Shown: piece by piece, positions 35,429 to 44,296 of the stretch
Position numbering within the stretch: the stretch's first letter is position 1
How the letters are laid out: each line of letters opens with the position of its first letter
NCBI GenBank assembly: GCA_025363295.1
Contig: JANYEC010000076.1
Span: forward strand, 59,203-123,202
DNA from: Akkermansiaceae bacterium
Lineage (GTDB): Bacteria; Verrucomicrobiota; Verrucomicrobiia; Verrucomicrobiales; Akkermansiaceae
DNA: 64,000 nucleotides
Reading direction: 5' to 3'
Translations under genes and position numbers: made by a program
The notes under the pieces: model-generated
The model's input: only the letters and a program-made list of their open reading frames with translations
Database searches by the model: none
What the model was told of the DNA's origin: nothing

Positions 35429-36472
35429 ATGGAAAACAATGTCAGTGCCGATATGACAAACGAAATTTCTTACTATGCGGGCTTGGACATCGGTGGCACC
35501 ACGGTGAAGGCCGTTTTGGTGAATGACTTGGCCGAGCAGGCCGGGCCGCTGACGGAGGTGAGAAGCCTTGTCAAAAATGGCTATGAGGCGACTTTTGGTC
35601 AGCTCGATCAGGCCCTTGACCAACTCGCCGCAGGTGCGGGAATCGAGCGCAGTGCCATCAAGGGCATCGGTCTAGACGTGCCGGCACCTAGCAGCGACGG
35701 AGTCATCTGGGGGCGCGCCAATCTGGGTGAGGACTGGGTGGGCACCGACATCCGCAGCAAACTTTCCGCGCGCACTGGCATTCCTGTCTTCATGACTAAC
35801 GATGGAAACGCTGCGGCACTAGGTGAATACGCACTGCGCCCCAAACATCTTGGTAGCCTGATGCTGATCGCTCCTGGCACTGGGTTGGGCGGCGGGCTGG
35901 TGCTTCCGGGCGGACGAAGTTACGAGGGAGCGAATGGACTTTCGTTAGAAGTCGGCCATATCAGTGTGCCTTTCCGCGAGGATGATGGCGAGCTACCGAC
36001 CTGCTCTTGCGGTTTGAAAGGATGCGCGGAAGCATGGGTTTCACTCGTCGCACTCCGCCGCCGCTTGCGTCTGGAGCTGGCTAAGCCGGAGTGGTCGGCC
36101 CACCCTCTCAATGAGGGAAATACTCCAGTGGAAGAAAAAGCATTCAAGCTGCGTGAATTCGCGGAACAGGGCGATGCGCTGGCAGTGCAAATTTTCAAAC
36201 AACAGGGATTCATCCTCGGCTACGCGATTGCGGATCTGGTGCGCGTTTTCGATCCAGGCCTCGTCGTCATCGGCGGCGGCCTAGCAGAAACTTCGTTCCG
36301 GGATCAATACATGGCATGGATTCAGGAAGGCTTCGCCGACCGCGCGTGGCCAGTTTACCGCCACAGCCCGCTCGACGCTATGATCGTGACGACCGAGTTC
36401 GAGTGGGCGCTTGGTGGCGACGCCGCCGCCGCGATCGGGATGGCATACACGGCTAACGAATTGTTTAACTAA
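35429..36472 (+). CDS. ROK-family sugar kinase (glucokinase-like)
   Basis: About 347 residues from ATG 35429; ATG 35453 is possible and would leave the TTGACA at 35414 as a -35 element. The phosphate-binding loop is GLDIGGTTVKAVLV. GTGLGGGLVLPGG, then EVGHISVPF (with His ligand) and CSCGLKGCAEAWVS (CxCGxxGCxE zinc site) are ROK signatures. It phosphorylates a hexose, most likely glucose. It is not a repressor, because no helix-turn-helix domain precedes the kinase. It converges with a sugar isomerase-like gene across a palindromic repeat. Confidence 0.9.
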   Translation: MENNVSADMTNEISYYAGLDIGGTTVKAVLVNDLAEQAGPLTEVRSLVKNGYEATFGQLDQALDQLAAGAGIERSAIKGIGLDVPAPSSDGVIWGRANLGEDWVGTDIRSKLSARTGIPVFMTNDGNAAALGEYALRPKHLGSLMLIAPGTGLGGGLVLPGGRSYEGANGLSLEVGHISVPFREDDGELPTCSCGLKGCAEAWVSLVALRRRLRLELAKPEWSAHPLNEGNTPVEEKAFKLREFAEQGDALAVQIFKQQGFILGYAIADLVRVFDPGLVVIGGGLAETSFRDQYMAWIQEGFADRAWPVYRHSPLDAMIVTTEFEWALGGDAAAAIGMAYTANELFN

Positions 36473-36499
36473 CTGCCGCGCATTAAGATTTGTGAAAAC

Positions 36500-36607
36500 G
36501 TGGCTGGCGCGCCTTGCTCCAGTCCGTTGTCCGGGCGTCACGCTCGGAATCAGAATGTGCGAGGCGAAACGTCTCCGCAACGGCCTGGCGCGAGACGCGC
36601 CAGCCAC
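36500..36607. repeat. Palindromic repeat element between convergent genes
   Basis: GTGGCTGGCGCG (36500-36511) and its exact reverse complement (36596-36607) bound a 108-base segment. At the right end a compact hairpin forms from TGGCGCG (36586-36592), AGA and CGCGCCA (36596-36602). The gene context (ROK stop on one side, isomerase stop on the other) and the arrangement resemble REP-type intergenic repeats or a two-way terminator. Only this copy is visible here. Confidence 0.5.
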
Positions 36608-36679
36608 CTTCTTGGCATGAGTAAATCCAAAAATCCTCACGCGCGACAGTATAACTGATCGGCGGAGGCGCGATGCGGC

Positions 36680-37723
36680 TCATTGATGCGACTTGTCAAA
36701 TGCCGCATCGAAGGCCACGTTGCTCGAGGGGAAATCCACGCTGCGGACGAAGGCGGCGGCTTCTTTTCCGCCGTGGACCCGATCCATGCGGATGTCTTCC
36801 CACTCAACGGATAGAGGACCTTTGTAACCGACGTCGTTGAGCGCGACGATGATATCCTCGAACTCGATATCGCCATGGCCCAGTGAGCGAAAATCCCAGA
36901 AACGCCGGGCATCGCCAAAATTTGTGTGCCCACCGAATACACCGACGGTGCCATCTCCATGGTTCCACCAAACATCCTTCATGTGGACATGATAGATCCG
37001 GGTGCCGAGGTCGCGGATGAATTTCACATAATCGACGCCCTGATAGCCAAGGTGTGATGGATCATAATTGAAGCCGAAGCGCTTGTGATTTCCCACTGCT
37101 GCTAGAGCACGTTGGGCAGAAGCGATGTCGAACGCGATTTCTGTGGGATGGACTTCTAAAGCGAAGTTCACATCAAGTTTGTCATACGCATCGAGAATCG
37201 GCAGCCAGCGTTTGGCAAAGTCCTTGAAGCCCTTTTCATAATACTCCTGAGACGTCGGCGGAAAAGCGTAGATCGAGTGCCAGATCGAGGAGCCAGTGAA
37301 ACCATTAACCACGGCAGGAAAATCATCCTTGCCCTTGCCGCCCGGCTTCGCATTGAAAAACGCACGTGCAGCCTTGCCGGTGACGATCATTTTCTTCGCC
37401 GCACGCTTGCGGACGCCTTCCGGATCGCCGTCACCCCAGACATCAGGAGCAAGGATTGCCTTGTGGCGCTCATCGATTAGATCACAAACGGCTTGGCCGA
37501 CGAGGTGGTTAGAAATCGCATAACAGGTGAGACCATGATCTGCAAGAAGCTCCCATTTTTCCGCCACATAGGATTTTTGAGAAATAGCCGCATCGACATC
37601 GAAGTGATCGCCCCAACAGGCGAGTTCGAGGCCATCGTAGCCCATCTCAGAAGCGAGCGGCGCGAGTTTTTCGAGCGGGAGATCGGCCCATTGGCCGGTG
37701 AAAAGTGTGACGGGGCGTGACAT
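36680..37723 (-). CDS. Sugar phosphate isomerase/epimerase-like TIM-barrel protein
   Basis: A 347-residue protein of the xylose isomerase-like TIM-barrel superfamily. Marks are [20 protein letters not shown] at the start, [13 protein letters not shown], the metal ligands in [36 protein letters not shown] and [11 protein letters not shown] near the end. Enzymes of this group isomerise or epimerise sugars, inositols or related compounds, and the precise substrate cannot be read. The long loop with [16 protein letters not shown] is an insertion. It may work with the neighbouring ROK kinase, but the two genes converge. Confidence 0.82.
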   Translation of the reverse strand: MSRPVTLFTGQWADLPLEKLAPLASEMGYDGLELACWGDHFDVDAAISQKSYVAEKWELLADHGLTCYAISNHLVGQAVCDLIDERHKAILAPDVWGDGDPEGVRKRAAKKMIVTGKAARAFFNAKPGGKGKDDFPAVVNGFTGSSIWHSIYAFPPTSQEYYEKGFKDFAKRWLPILDAYDKLDVNFALEVHPTEIAFDIASAQRALAAVGNHKRFGFNYDPSHLGYQGVDYVKFIRDLGTRIYHVHMKDVWWNHGDGTVGVFGGHTNFGDARRFWDFRSLGHGDIEFEDIIVALNDVGYKGPLSVEWEDIRMDRVHGGKEAAAFVRSVDFPSSNVAFDAAFDKSHQ

Positions 37724-37798
37724 GGTGGGATGGGATGTGATGTGGTGGATTCGATGAAAATTTAAGAATGATCAAAAGTCAAAAACGAGGATGCGCCA

Positions 37799-38629
37799 CT
37801 AACTCTTTCGCTCAGTTTCAACTTTCCAAAGCTGTCTGAGACGATCCGCGACCATAATGTCACCGTAAGCTTGCTCGCCAAAGCGCGAAACACTCTCCAA
37901 CCCGCGAATGGAGGAGGTGAGGAAAATTTCGCTCGCCGATTGCAAGTCAGCGGGAGTCAGCACGCATTCCTGGCTAGCGATCCCATAACGGTTAGCGAGA
38001 TCAAGCACCACCGCGCGGGTGATTCCCGGCAGGCAACCGGATTCCAACGACGGTGTGAGTAGCACTCCATTTTTCACGATAAATAGGTTCGCGGTGGCGG
38101 CTTCACAAAGCTGGCCAGCGGTGTTGAGAAAGAGCGTTTCTTGATATCCGAGACGCCGCGCGTCATCGCGTGCCACGAGGTTTTCTGCGTAAGATGCGCA
38201 TTTCAGACCGGCCAATGGCGAGTGTTCATTCCGTCTCCACGGAGCGAGATTCACCCATATGTCCTTGGGTGCATCAGTAACTGCTTGGGCCACCATCCAC
38301 AGCAGGCGCGAGGTTCCGAGGGAAAGATCATCGACCGGGCCGCTGCCCGCCGTCAGGGTGAGCCGGATTCTAGCACGCCCTACACCGAGTCCGTTTTTTG
38401 CGAGTAACTCAGCGATGATTTCCTCAAGATCGGGGAGCGTAATCTGCCAGCCAAGCCGCTCGCAGCCAATCCGCAAGCGGGCGAGGTGCTGCTCCGCGAA
38501 AACGGGCACTCCATCAATGGCGAGTATCGTTTCAAACAAGCCGAGTCCTAACATCGAGCCTCGATCTAGCAGAGATGCGGGGAAATCGAGTGGGTCGAGC
38601 CAATCGCCATTGCACCAGATTTGAGTCAT
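37799..38629 (-). CDS. Class IV aminotransferase (aminodeoxychorismate lyase or branched-chain aminotransferase type)
   Basis: A 276-residue PLP enzyme of fold type IV. The marks are LGLGLFETI near residue 28, the PLP Lys in GLKCASYAENLVARDDARRL broken at its conserved core, GYQETLFLN, GQLCEAATANLFIVKNG and GCLPGITRAVVLDLA. The short length and the LKCASY sequence fit aminodeoxychorismate lyase (PabC) or a D-amino acid or branched-chain transaminase. No folate or branched-chain gene is adjacent to decide. It ends 75 bases upstream of the isomerase gene, on the same strand. Confidence 0.82.
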   Translation of the reverse strand: MTQIWCNGDWLDPLDFPASLLDRGSMLGLGLFETILAIDGVPVFAEQHLARLRIGCERLGWQITLPDLEEIIAELLAKNGLGVGRARIRLTLTAGSGPVDDLSLGTSRLLWMVAQAVTDAPKDIWVNLAPWRRNEHSPLAGLKCASYAENLVARDDARRLGYQETLFLNTAGQLCEAATANLFIVKNGVLLTPSLESGCLPGITRAVVLDLANRYGIASQECVLTPADLQSASEIFLTSSIRGLESVSRFGEQAYGDIMVADRLRQLWKVETERKS

Positions 38630-38702
38630 CGCTGGTGATTAAGCGCGATGGGTGGATTTTGTAAACTCTTGCGTGCCGGCAGCGGATGGTCGAGATTCCG
38701 CT

Positions 38703-39083
38703 ATGCGTTTTTTCGTATTTGTTTGTGGTGCGACGATCATGGCGATGGGCGTGGCGACCAGCCAACTGATGGTCCGGGATGAATGGCTGGGATTTTTTCA
38801 AGGGGCTCTCACGCTCGGTGGAGGAATGATCATCTGCGGGCTTTTTTCACTGAAAATGCCCTGGCACGGGCTGATCGGCGCAGGCGTGTTGGCGCTTCTC
38901 GGCGCGGCTCGTGGGCTGGGAAATATCCCTGGAGTTATCAAATTTTTTGGGGGCGATCGCGGGCGGGGCAGCCTGCCGGTTTTTGAATTCGGGGTGACGG
39001 TGATCTGTTCTTTACTGCTGATGCGCATCATCCGGGCGCTGCAGAGGGAGCGACTTCGACAAATGTTGGAGTCGGATGAATGA
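38703..39083 (+). CDS. Small membrane protein of unknown function
   Basis: A 126-residue protein from ATG 38703 with three or four hydrophobic segments: RFFVFVCGATIMAMGVATSQ, FFQGALTLGGGMIICGLF, HGLIGAGVLALLGAARGLG and FGVTVICSLLLMRIIRAL. The C-terminal tail is charged (QRERLRQMLESDE). No family is recognised. It lies between the divergent aminotransferase gene and der, 114 bases before the latter. Confidence 0.7.
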   Translation: MRFFVFVCGATIMAMGVATSQLMVRDEWLGFFQGALTLGGGMIICGLFSLKMPWHGLIGAGVLALLGAARGLGNIPGVIKFFGGDRGRGSLPVFEFGVTVICSLLLMRIIRALQRERLRQMLESDE

Positions 39084-39197
39084 ACTCGGGGTGTCGAAAC
39101 ACCGCCGTTTCTCGCCGAGTTCCACGCTTGAAAAACCGTCCTCTAGGGGTTTCTCCGCTCTTGCACTTCCCATCGTTCCGCCATTTGATGCCCGCCT

Positions 39198-40595
39198 ATG
39201 CCCACTGTTGCCATCGTCGGACGTCCAAATGTTGGGAAGTCCGCCCTCTTTAACCGCCTCGCTGGGCGGAAGATCGCTATTGTCCACGATCAACCGGGCG
39301 TCACTCGCGATCGCATCGCCGCACCCTCCCAAGCCACGCAAGTTGCTTGCACCTTGATCGATACAGGCGGCATCGGGGGTGGCATTGAGGATGGTTTCGA
39401 CGAACAAGTCTCTATCGAAGCGGATATCGCTATGCAAACTGCGGACTTGATTCTGTTCGTCGTCGACGCCCATTCCGGCTTAACAGCAGTGGATCAAGCG
39501 CTTGCGCAAAAACTCCGTAAAGCGAAACCACCCGTTCTGTTAGTCATTAACAAAGTGGACGACGATAAACACGAGTCATCGCACTCGGATTTCACCCGCC
39601 TTGGTCTCGGTAATAGTGTCTTCGTTTCCGCAGAGCATGGTCGGAATTTCGGCCACCTTTGCGACGAAATCGACGCAGTGATCTCTCCGTTAGTTTCTGA
39701 AACCGAAGCAGAAGCCATCGTCGCCGAAGCCGTGGGCATTAAGCTCGCCATCGTCGGCAAGCCAAACGCGGGGAAATCTTCACTCGTCAATGCGATCCTC
39801 AAAGACGAGCGCACCATCGTCTCAGAAATCGCCGGCACCACCCGCGATGCTGTCGATCTGCCTTACACCTTTGCCGGAGAAAATTTCACCCTCATTGATA
39901 CCGCCGGTTTACGCCCCCGGGCAAAACGCGACAATTCCGTCGAAGTTTTCTCGGCGATGCGCACCGAAAAGGCCGTCCGCCGTTCTGATCTCTGCATTCT
40001 TGTGATCGACCTAGCAGCCGGTATCACGTCGATGGATCGGAAGATCGCCCAGCTCATCATGGAGGAAAAAAAACCCTGCCTGATCGTGCTAAATAAATTC
40101 GACCTCTTCCACCCCGGAGCCAACCGCACCGCGCGTCTTGAAGAAGCCACGGAACATTGCCGCAAAGAACTATTTTTCCTTCATTATGCGCCATTCGTCG
40201 CTTGCTCGGCGAAAACCGGAGGCTCGGTGGAACACGTGCTCAAAGAAGCTCTCAAAATCAAAAAAGGCGCCCAAAACATTCCCGGCACCGGCCAGCTCAA
40301 TCGCATCCTCCAAGGTGCCTTCGAAGCAACTCCACCGCCGATTGATAACAAGCTGCGCAAACGCCTCAAACTCTATTACGCCACCGCCGCCGTGGAGGAA
40401 AAATACAGCGTCATCCCGGTGCCTACAATCGTGCTTTTTGTCAACGACAAGCGACTCATGGCTAACAGCTACGAATCCTACATCGTCAACAAATACCGCG
40501 CCGCTCACCCCGCGCCAGGCATTCCAGTCGTGCTTTCTGTTCGTTCCCGTTCGAGAAAAGAATGGGAACCCCGCCAAAAGCCACAAGGCCATTAA
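39198..40595 (+). CDS. der: Ribosome-assembly GTPase Der (EngA)
   Basis: A 465-residue protein with the two GTPase domains in tandem that define Der. The first has GRPNVGKSALFNRLAG (G1), DTGG and NKVD. The second has GKPNAGKSSLVNAIL, DTAGLRPR and NKFDLF. A KH-like domain forms the last ~110 residues. Der acts in 50S ribosomal subunit maturation. One feature worth noting is PGVTRDRIAAP in the first switch region, usual for the family. The ATG at 39198 follows a leader without a Shine-Dalgarno sequence. Confidence 0.96.
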   Translation: MPTVAIVGRPNVGKSALFNRLAGRKIAIVHDQPGVTRDRIAAPSQATQVACTLIDTGGIGGGIEDGFDEQVSIEADIAMQTADLILFVVDAHSGLTAVDQALAQKLRKAKPPVLLVINKVDDDKHESSHSDFTRLGLGNSVFVSAEHGRNFGHLCDEIDAVISPLVSETEAEAIVAEAVGIKLAIVGKPNAGKSSLVNAILKDERTIVSEIAGTTRDAVDLPYTFAGENFTLIDTAGLRPRAKRDNSVEVFSAMRTEKAVRRSDLCILVIDLAAGITSMDRKIAQLIMEEKKPCLIVLNKFDLFHPGANRTARLEEATEHCRKELFFLHYAPFVACSAKTGGSVEHVLKEALKIKKGAQNIPGTGQLNRILQGAFEATPPPIDNKLRKRLKLYYATAAVEEKYSVIPVPTIVLFVNDKRLMANSYESYIVNKYRAAHPAPGIPVVLSVRSRSRKEWEPRQKPQGH

Positions 40596-40793
40596 TTTCT
40601 AGCAACCTCCGTGTCACCGCACGGGTGAAGCAAGCCGAGACTTTCGGAGACGTCGCAGTTTTCTCCGATCGCCTTTATTTAGCTAACGAGCTTGAGGCTA
40701 CGGTGGCTGATAAAATGATTTCTTCTACTGGGATGAGCATTGGTTTTGAAAAGCGTGGGAAATAGGGGCCATACATTTTCTATATCTAACGAC

Positions 40794-41330
40794 TTACCGT
40801 TGGGGTACGCGCCGCAGTTTCGAGACATCGTGGCCAGTGGCGGCGAGATGTTTTTTTAACCGAGCAAAACTCGCTTCAGAAATGGATTTTGACCGGGCCA
40901 TGATCCAAACATAGCTGCGGTTCGGCACGCCAATCACTGCCGTTTGATAATCGTCATCCAATGAGGTAATCAGATAGGCAGCTTTGAAAGGCCAGATGAA
41001 CTGCATGCGCCACTCGGCGTTAGTTTCGTGGTTGTAGATGAAACCGCGCGGGTGATAGATTTTACGCGGACCATCGAAGCTGCCGCGATTGAAAGTGAAG
41101 GTCGTAGAGATCGAGCCATCCGCGGCGAGCTCGTAGCTTTCTACTGCGTTGTAAGCGTCCTTTTCAATCGACGTCGGGATATGAGCGATCACATACCAAG
41201 GCCCCATGAAGCGCTTGAGCTCCACCTTCTGCGTCATTGCCCGCTGAGGAGGCTCGGGGTCCGTGCTTTGGCAACTGCTCAAAACTGCCGCGGCGGAGGC
41301 GGTGACCCAACAAAGCGTATTTCGTATCAT
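40794..41330 (-). CDS. Lipocalin-family lipoprotein (Blc-like)
   Basis: A 178-residue outer-membrane-type lipoprotein. The signal ends at lipobox LSSC (about residue 19). The lipocalin motif 1 is FMGPWYVIAHIPTSIE; the following strands include SISTTFTFNRGSFDG, AEWRMQFIWPFKAAYLI and YQTAVIGVPNRSYVWIMAR, as in bacterial lipocalin. Bacterial lipocalins bind lysophospholipids or fatty acids. The start codon lies in an exact hairpin (41329-41348). Between it and der lie about 200 bases holding only an unsupported short frame. Confidence 0.88.
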   Translation of the reverse strand: MIRNTLCWVTASAAAVLSSCQSTDPEPPQRAMTQKVELKRFMGPWYVIAHIPTSIEKDAYNAVESYELAADGSISTTFTFNRGSFDGPRKIYHPRGFIYNHETNAEWRMQFIWPFKAAYLITSLDDDYQTAVIGVPNRSYVWIMARSKSISEASFARLKKHLAATGHDVSKLRRVPQR

Positions 41331-41348
41331 GCCCTATCCGTAGGGCAT
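41329..41348 (-). promoter_or_regulatory. Hairpin over the start codon of the lipocalin gene
   Basis: The 20 bases at 41329-41348 form a perfect palindromic stem of eight pairs (ATGCCCTA with TAGGGCAT) around a four-base loop. On the minus strand the stem includes the first bases of the start codon and its loop and flank carry the only purine-rich stretch in front of it (CGGATAGGG). Folding would hide the initiation region. It could also be a protein-binding site. Confidence 0.45.
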
Positions 41349-41505
41349 GCCCGCGCAAAAGCAAATGGAGGAACGTGCGAAGACGGTTCAAAATTCTGCT
41401 AAAGACGCGAATTTTACCGACAATGCTCCCTCGGGGAGAACACCGGGGGAAAACACCCACTTTCCGCTTTCACCTTGCGGCGTGCGTGACTAGTTTGCCG
41501 CCGTT

Positions 41506-42516
41506 ATGAGCATTTGCGGCCCGAAAATGAAGATGGATCCGACCTTGCACCGGGAGAAGAAGCCGGACTGGATCAAGGTGAGGCTTCCCAACAACCCTGC
41601 CTTTTGGTCCACCAAATCGCTCATCACCGATCTCAAATTAGTGACGGTGTGCGAAGAAGCCCAGTGCCCGAATCGCTGGGAATGCTGGGGTCAAGGCACG
41701 GCAACGTTCATGATCGCTGGTGACAAATGCACGCGTGCCTGTGGGTTTTGCGCTGTGAAAACCGCCAAACCGGACGCGCTTGAAGCGGATGAACCAGCCC
41801 GCGTCGCCGAGGCCACCCGCCGGATGAATTTGCGCCACGTGGTGATCACCGCCGTGGCCCGCGATGACCTTCGCGACGGCGGAGCGGAGCATTTCCAGCG
41901 AACCATTCATGCTGTGCGCGAGGCGAATCCAGAAATTATCATCGAAGTCCTCGTGCCGGATTTCAACGACCGCGATTGGGCACTTCAAATGGTGATGGAT
42001 GCCCGCCCACACATTTTCAACCACAACTTAGAAACGGTGGAGCGCCTGACTCCCCTCGTCCGCTCCCGCGCCCAATATCAACGCAGCCTTACCGTTTTGA
42101 AAAAAGCCAAGGCGATGGTGGACGGAAAAGTCGCCACCAAGAGCGGCATCATGCTCGGCCTCGGCGAGCGGCGGGACGAAATCCTGCGCGCTTTCGATGA
42201 CTTGTTAGCGCACGACGTCACGGTGCTAACGATGGGCCAATATTTGCGACCCACACAGAAACATCTTCCTGTCGTCGAATACATCACTCCTGATAGTTTT
42301 GATGAGCTGAAAGAAATCGCCCTCGCGAAAGGCTTCCGCCACGTCGCGAGCGGGCCGTTGGTCCGGAGTTCCTATCATGCGGCGAATTTCCGTCCTGAGC
42401 TCGATGTATTAGCAGCCATCGAAGCCGACGTCCGCGCCGCGAAAGGACTGGAACTCGGCCCCGAGCACCTTCCCCTGCCAGCGCCCCACGCAGGTCTCAT
42501 CCAAGCGATCGCCTAA
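41506..42516 (+). CDS. lipA: Lipoyl synthase
   Basis: A 336-residue radical SAM enzyme that inserts two sulphurs into octanoyl groups to make lipoate. Both iron-sulphur cluster sites are present: CEEAQCPNRWEC for the auxiliary cluster and CTRACGFC for the radical SAM cluster. Other marks are LRHVVITAVARDDLRDGGA, FNHNLETVERL and GLGERRDEI. A conserved Ser near the end (LVRSSYHA) is the third auxiliary ligand. The ATG at 41506 has no Shine-Dalgarno sequence. lipB is not adjacent. Confidence 0.97.
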   Translation: MSICGPKMKMDPTLHREKKPDWIKVRLPNNPAFWSTKSLITDLKLVTVCEEAQCPNRWECWGQGTATFMIAGDKCTRACGFCAVKTAKPDALEADEPARVAEATRRMNLRHVVITAVARDDLRDGGAEHFQRTIHAVREANPEIIIEVLVPDFNDRDWALQMVMDARPHIFNHNLETVERLTPLVRSRAQYQRSLTVLKKAKAMVDGKVATKSGIMLGLGERRDEILRAFDDLLAHDVTVLTMGQYLRPTQKHLPVVEYITPDSFDELKEIALAKGFRHVASGPLVRSSYHAANFRPELDVLAAIEADVRAAKGLELGPEHLPLPAPHAGLIQAIA

Positions 42517-42520
42517 TCCC

Positions 42521-42985
42521 ATGCGCCACTGGCTAATCAAGTCCGAGCCCGATGTTTTCGGCATCGATGACCTTGCCAAGGTCAAACAAGAGCCATGGAG
42601 CGGCGTCCGAAATTATCAGGCACGGAACTACATGTGGAAGGAAATGAAAGCGGGCGACCTCGCTTTATTCTATCATTCTAACGCAAAACCACCGGGTGTC
42701 ACCGGGATTGCTAGAGTCATCGGAAATCCCTATCCGGACCCCACGCAGTTCGATGCAGGGAGCGAGTATTTCGATCCCAAGTCCAAATCCGAAAACCCGC
42801 GTTGGTGGCTTGTGGATTTCGAATTCGTGGGGAAATTTAAAGACATGCTTACCCTCGAATTTATCAAGGCGGATTCTGTGCTATGTGAGATGATGGTCTG
42901 CCAGCGGGGCACCCGACTTTCGATCAATCCAGTCGATCCCCTCCACTTCAAGCGGGTCTGCAAACTCGCCTCTTGGAAAAGTTAA
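42521..42985 (+). CDS. EVE domain protein
   Basis: A 154-residue single-domain protein of the EVE family (PUA-like), which bind modified nucleotides such as 5-methyl or 6-methyl bases. The marks are HWLIKSEPDVFGIDDL, WSGVRNYQARNYMWKEMKAG, LFYHSNAKPPGVTGIA and WWLVDFEFVG. The family is widespread and its role in bacteria is not settled. It starts four bases after lipA, so the two are likely co-transcribed. Confidence 0.92.
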   Translation: MRHWLIKSEPDVFGIDDLAKVKQEPWSGVRNYQARNYMWKEMKAGDLALFYHSNAKPPGVTGIARVIGNPYPDPTQFDAGSEYFDPKSKSENPRWWLVDFEFVGKFKDMLTLEFIKADSVLCEMMVCQRGTRLSINPVDPLHFKRVCKLASWKS

Positions 42986-43012
42986 AACAAATCCCCCACC
43001 CCACATCGCTCT

Positions 43013-43609
43013 ATGGATGAAGTTGAAACAATGACATCCTTGACCGCAGTTTCTGAGTCTCCTCCGGTTCCTTCCGCATGGCGCGAGTGGCTGGAGGAAC
43101 ACGGTCCCAAGCTTCTACTGTTTGCGAGGCAGCAGGCGCGATCTCATGAGGACGCAAAGGACATTTTTCAGGACGCCTTGGTGAAGCTTGTCGAAAAAGT
43201 CCGCAGCGGTGAGTTCGTCGGCGGGCAAGCCGCATGGCAACCATATTTATACACGACTATCCGCCGCCTTGCCATTGATCTGAGCCGCAGTGTGGACCGC
43301 CGTAAGCGCCGCGAAGACAATGTTGCGGCAGATGCAGAAGATACCCAATATGACTCGTTTCACCCGTGGTTCGAAGGCGATTCCTCCGATGATGAAACGC
43401 GTTCCCAACTCGAAGACCGCCTGAAAGATCTGCCCGCAAAATTTTCCGAAGTGATCATTATGAAAGTCTGGGGCGAGCAGACATTTGCCGAAATTGGTGA
43501 AGCTCTTGGAATTTCTCAAAACACCGCCGCTTCCCGGTATCGCTATGGACTGGAAGCCTTGAAAAAAAGCCTCAGCAACGCCCGCCGCCGCGGCGATCTC
43601 TCCATCTAA
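43013..43609 (+). CDS. RNA polymerase sigma factor, ECF (second module)
   Basis: A 198-residue sigma-70 family protein. Region 2 lies at about 20-95: PKLLLFARQQARSHEDAKDI, then LVKLVEKVRSG and LYTTIRRLAIDLSR. Region 4 with its helix-turn-helix lies at about 135-190: LKDLPAKFSEVIIMKVWGEQ, then SQNTAASRYRYGLEALKK. The acidic linker between them (DAEDTQYDSFHPW and DSSDDE) is longer than in the other sigma factor in this window. The gene order sigma, membrane protein, PDZ protein matches the unit at 2-4 kb. Confidence 0.92.
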   Translation: MDEVETMTSLTAVSESPPVPSAWREWLEEHGPKLLLFARQQARSHEDAKDIFQDALVKLVEKVRSGEFVGGQAAWQPYLYTTIRRLAIDLSRSVDRRKRREDNVAADAEDTQYDSFHPWFEGDSSDDETRSQLEDRLKDLPAKFSEVIIMKVWGEQTFAEIGEALGISQNTAASRYRYGLEALKKSLSNARRRGDLSI

Positions 43610-43618
43610 TCAAATTTT

Positions 43619-44248
43619 ATGAAGACAGATCCAACACTCCTCGAAGAAGAACTTCGCAAGCTCCAAGCCGCCCCGCTCGATGAAGCGCTGCTTGAACGGC
43701 TCGAAGCTTCTGCGGATGGCACATGGACGGAACTCAGTCCGCAGGAAATCCAAGTTGAAAGCTTCCTGCGTGAGGTTTCGCCCGCAAAACTCCCTGCGGA
43801 TTTCCTCGCCAGTCTGGTATCGATTACCCATGGCGTTCAATTCCCTGTCGATCAAAAAGTCATCATTTTCCCCAATACTAACATCTATCCAGAAAAGCGC
43901 GGGCACCGCTCGATGTGGGGAGCTGCCGCCGCAGTCGCGATCATCGGCGCGATCTCCGCACTTCTCATTCCGACGGGTTCTCATTCAAACAATTCATCGC
44001 AGGTTGCTAACCGAACTCAGCCACCTATCATTAGCAATAAGACGGGAAACTTCGTTCCTGCCAGCTTCAATCGCGGCCTAAGTGAGGTGCATGATGAAGG
44101 TGTCGTCTGGAAATCTAACAACGAACCACACCGGGTGATGCGTGTGGTTTATATGGATCACGTCACTCTAAAAGATGCGAATGGCCGGACGATGGAAGTC
44201 GAGCAACCCCGCGTGGAATATATGCTAGTTCCAGCGAAAACGGATTGA
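43619..44248 (+). CDS. Single-pass membrane protein, possible anti-sigma factor
   Basis: A 209-residue protein starting nine bases after the sigma-factor stop, so certainly co-transcribed. The N-terminal ~95 residues are helical and acidic (LLEEELRKLQAAPLDEALLE, LSPQEIQVESFLREVSPAKL). A membrane helix follows at about 100-117 (MWGAAAAVAIIGAISALLI), then a ~90-residue outer part with MRVVYMDHVTLKDANGRTME. This matches an anti-sigma topology. No zinc anti-sigma motif is present. The helical N-part should bind the sigma factor if the assignment is right. Confidence 0.72.
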   Translation: MKTDPTLLEEELRKLQAAPLDEALLERLEASADGTWTELSPQEIQVESFLREVSPAKLPADFLASLVSITHGVQFPVDQKVIIFPNTNIYPEKRGHRSMWGAAAAVAIIGAISALLIPTGSHSNNSSQVANRTQPPIISNKTGNFVPASFNRGLSEVHDEGVVWKSNNEPHRVMRVVYMDHVTLKDANGRTMEVEQPRVEYMLVPAKTD

Positions 44249-44296
44249 TTTTCATAAACAAAAAATCCCCAGCACGACGCTCTCATTATATAAGTC

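Noticed and set aside
40562..40765. 67-codon open frame overlapping the end of der
   Set aside because: It starts inside der, has no recognisable domain and no initiation signal. Its second half reads protein-like, so an eroded remnant cannot be fully excluded, but support is too weak to call a gene.
42521..42985. EVE protein as part of a defence system
   Set aside because: EVE domains can occur with modification-dependent restriction enzymes, but this one is a stand-alone domain joined to lipA with no nuclease or helicase beside it.
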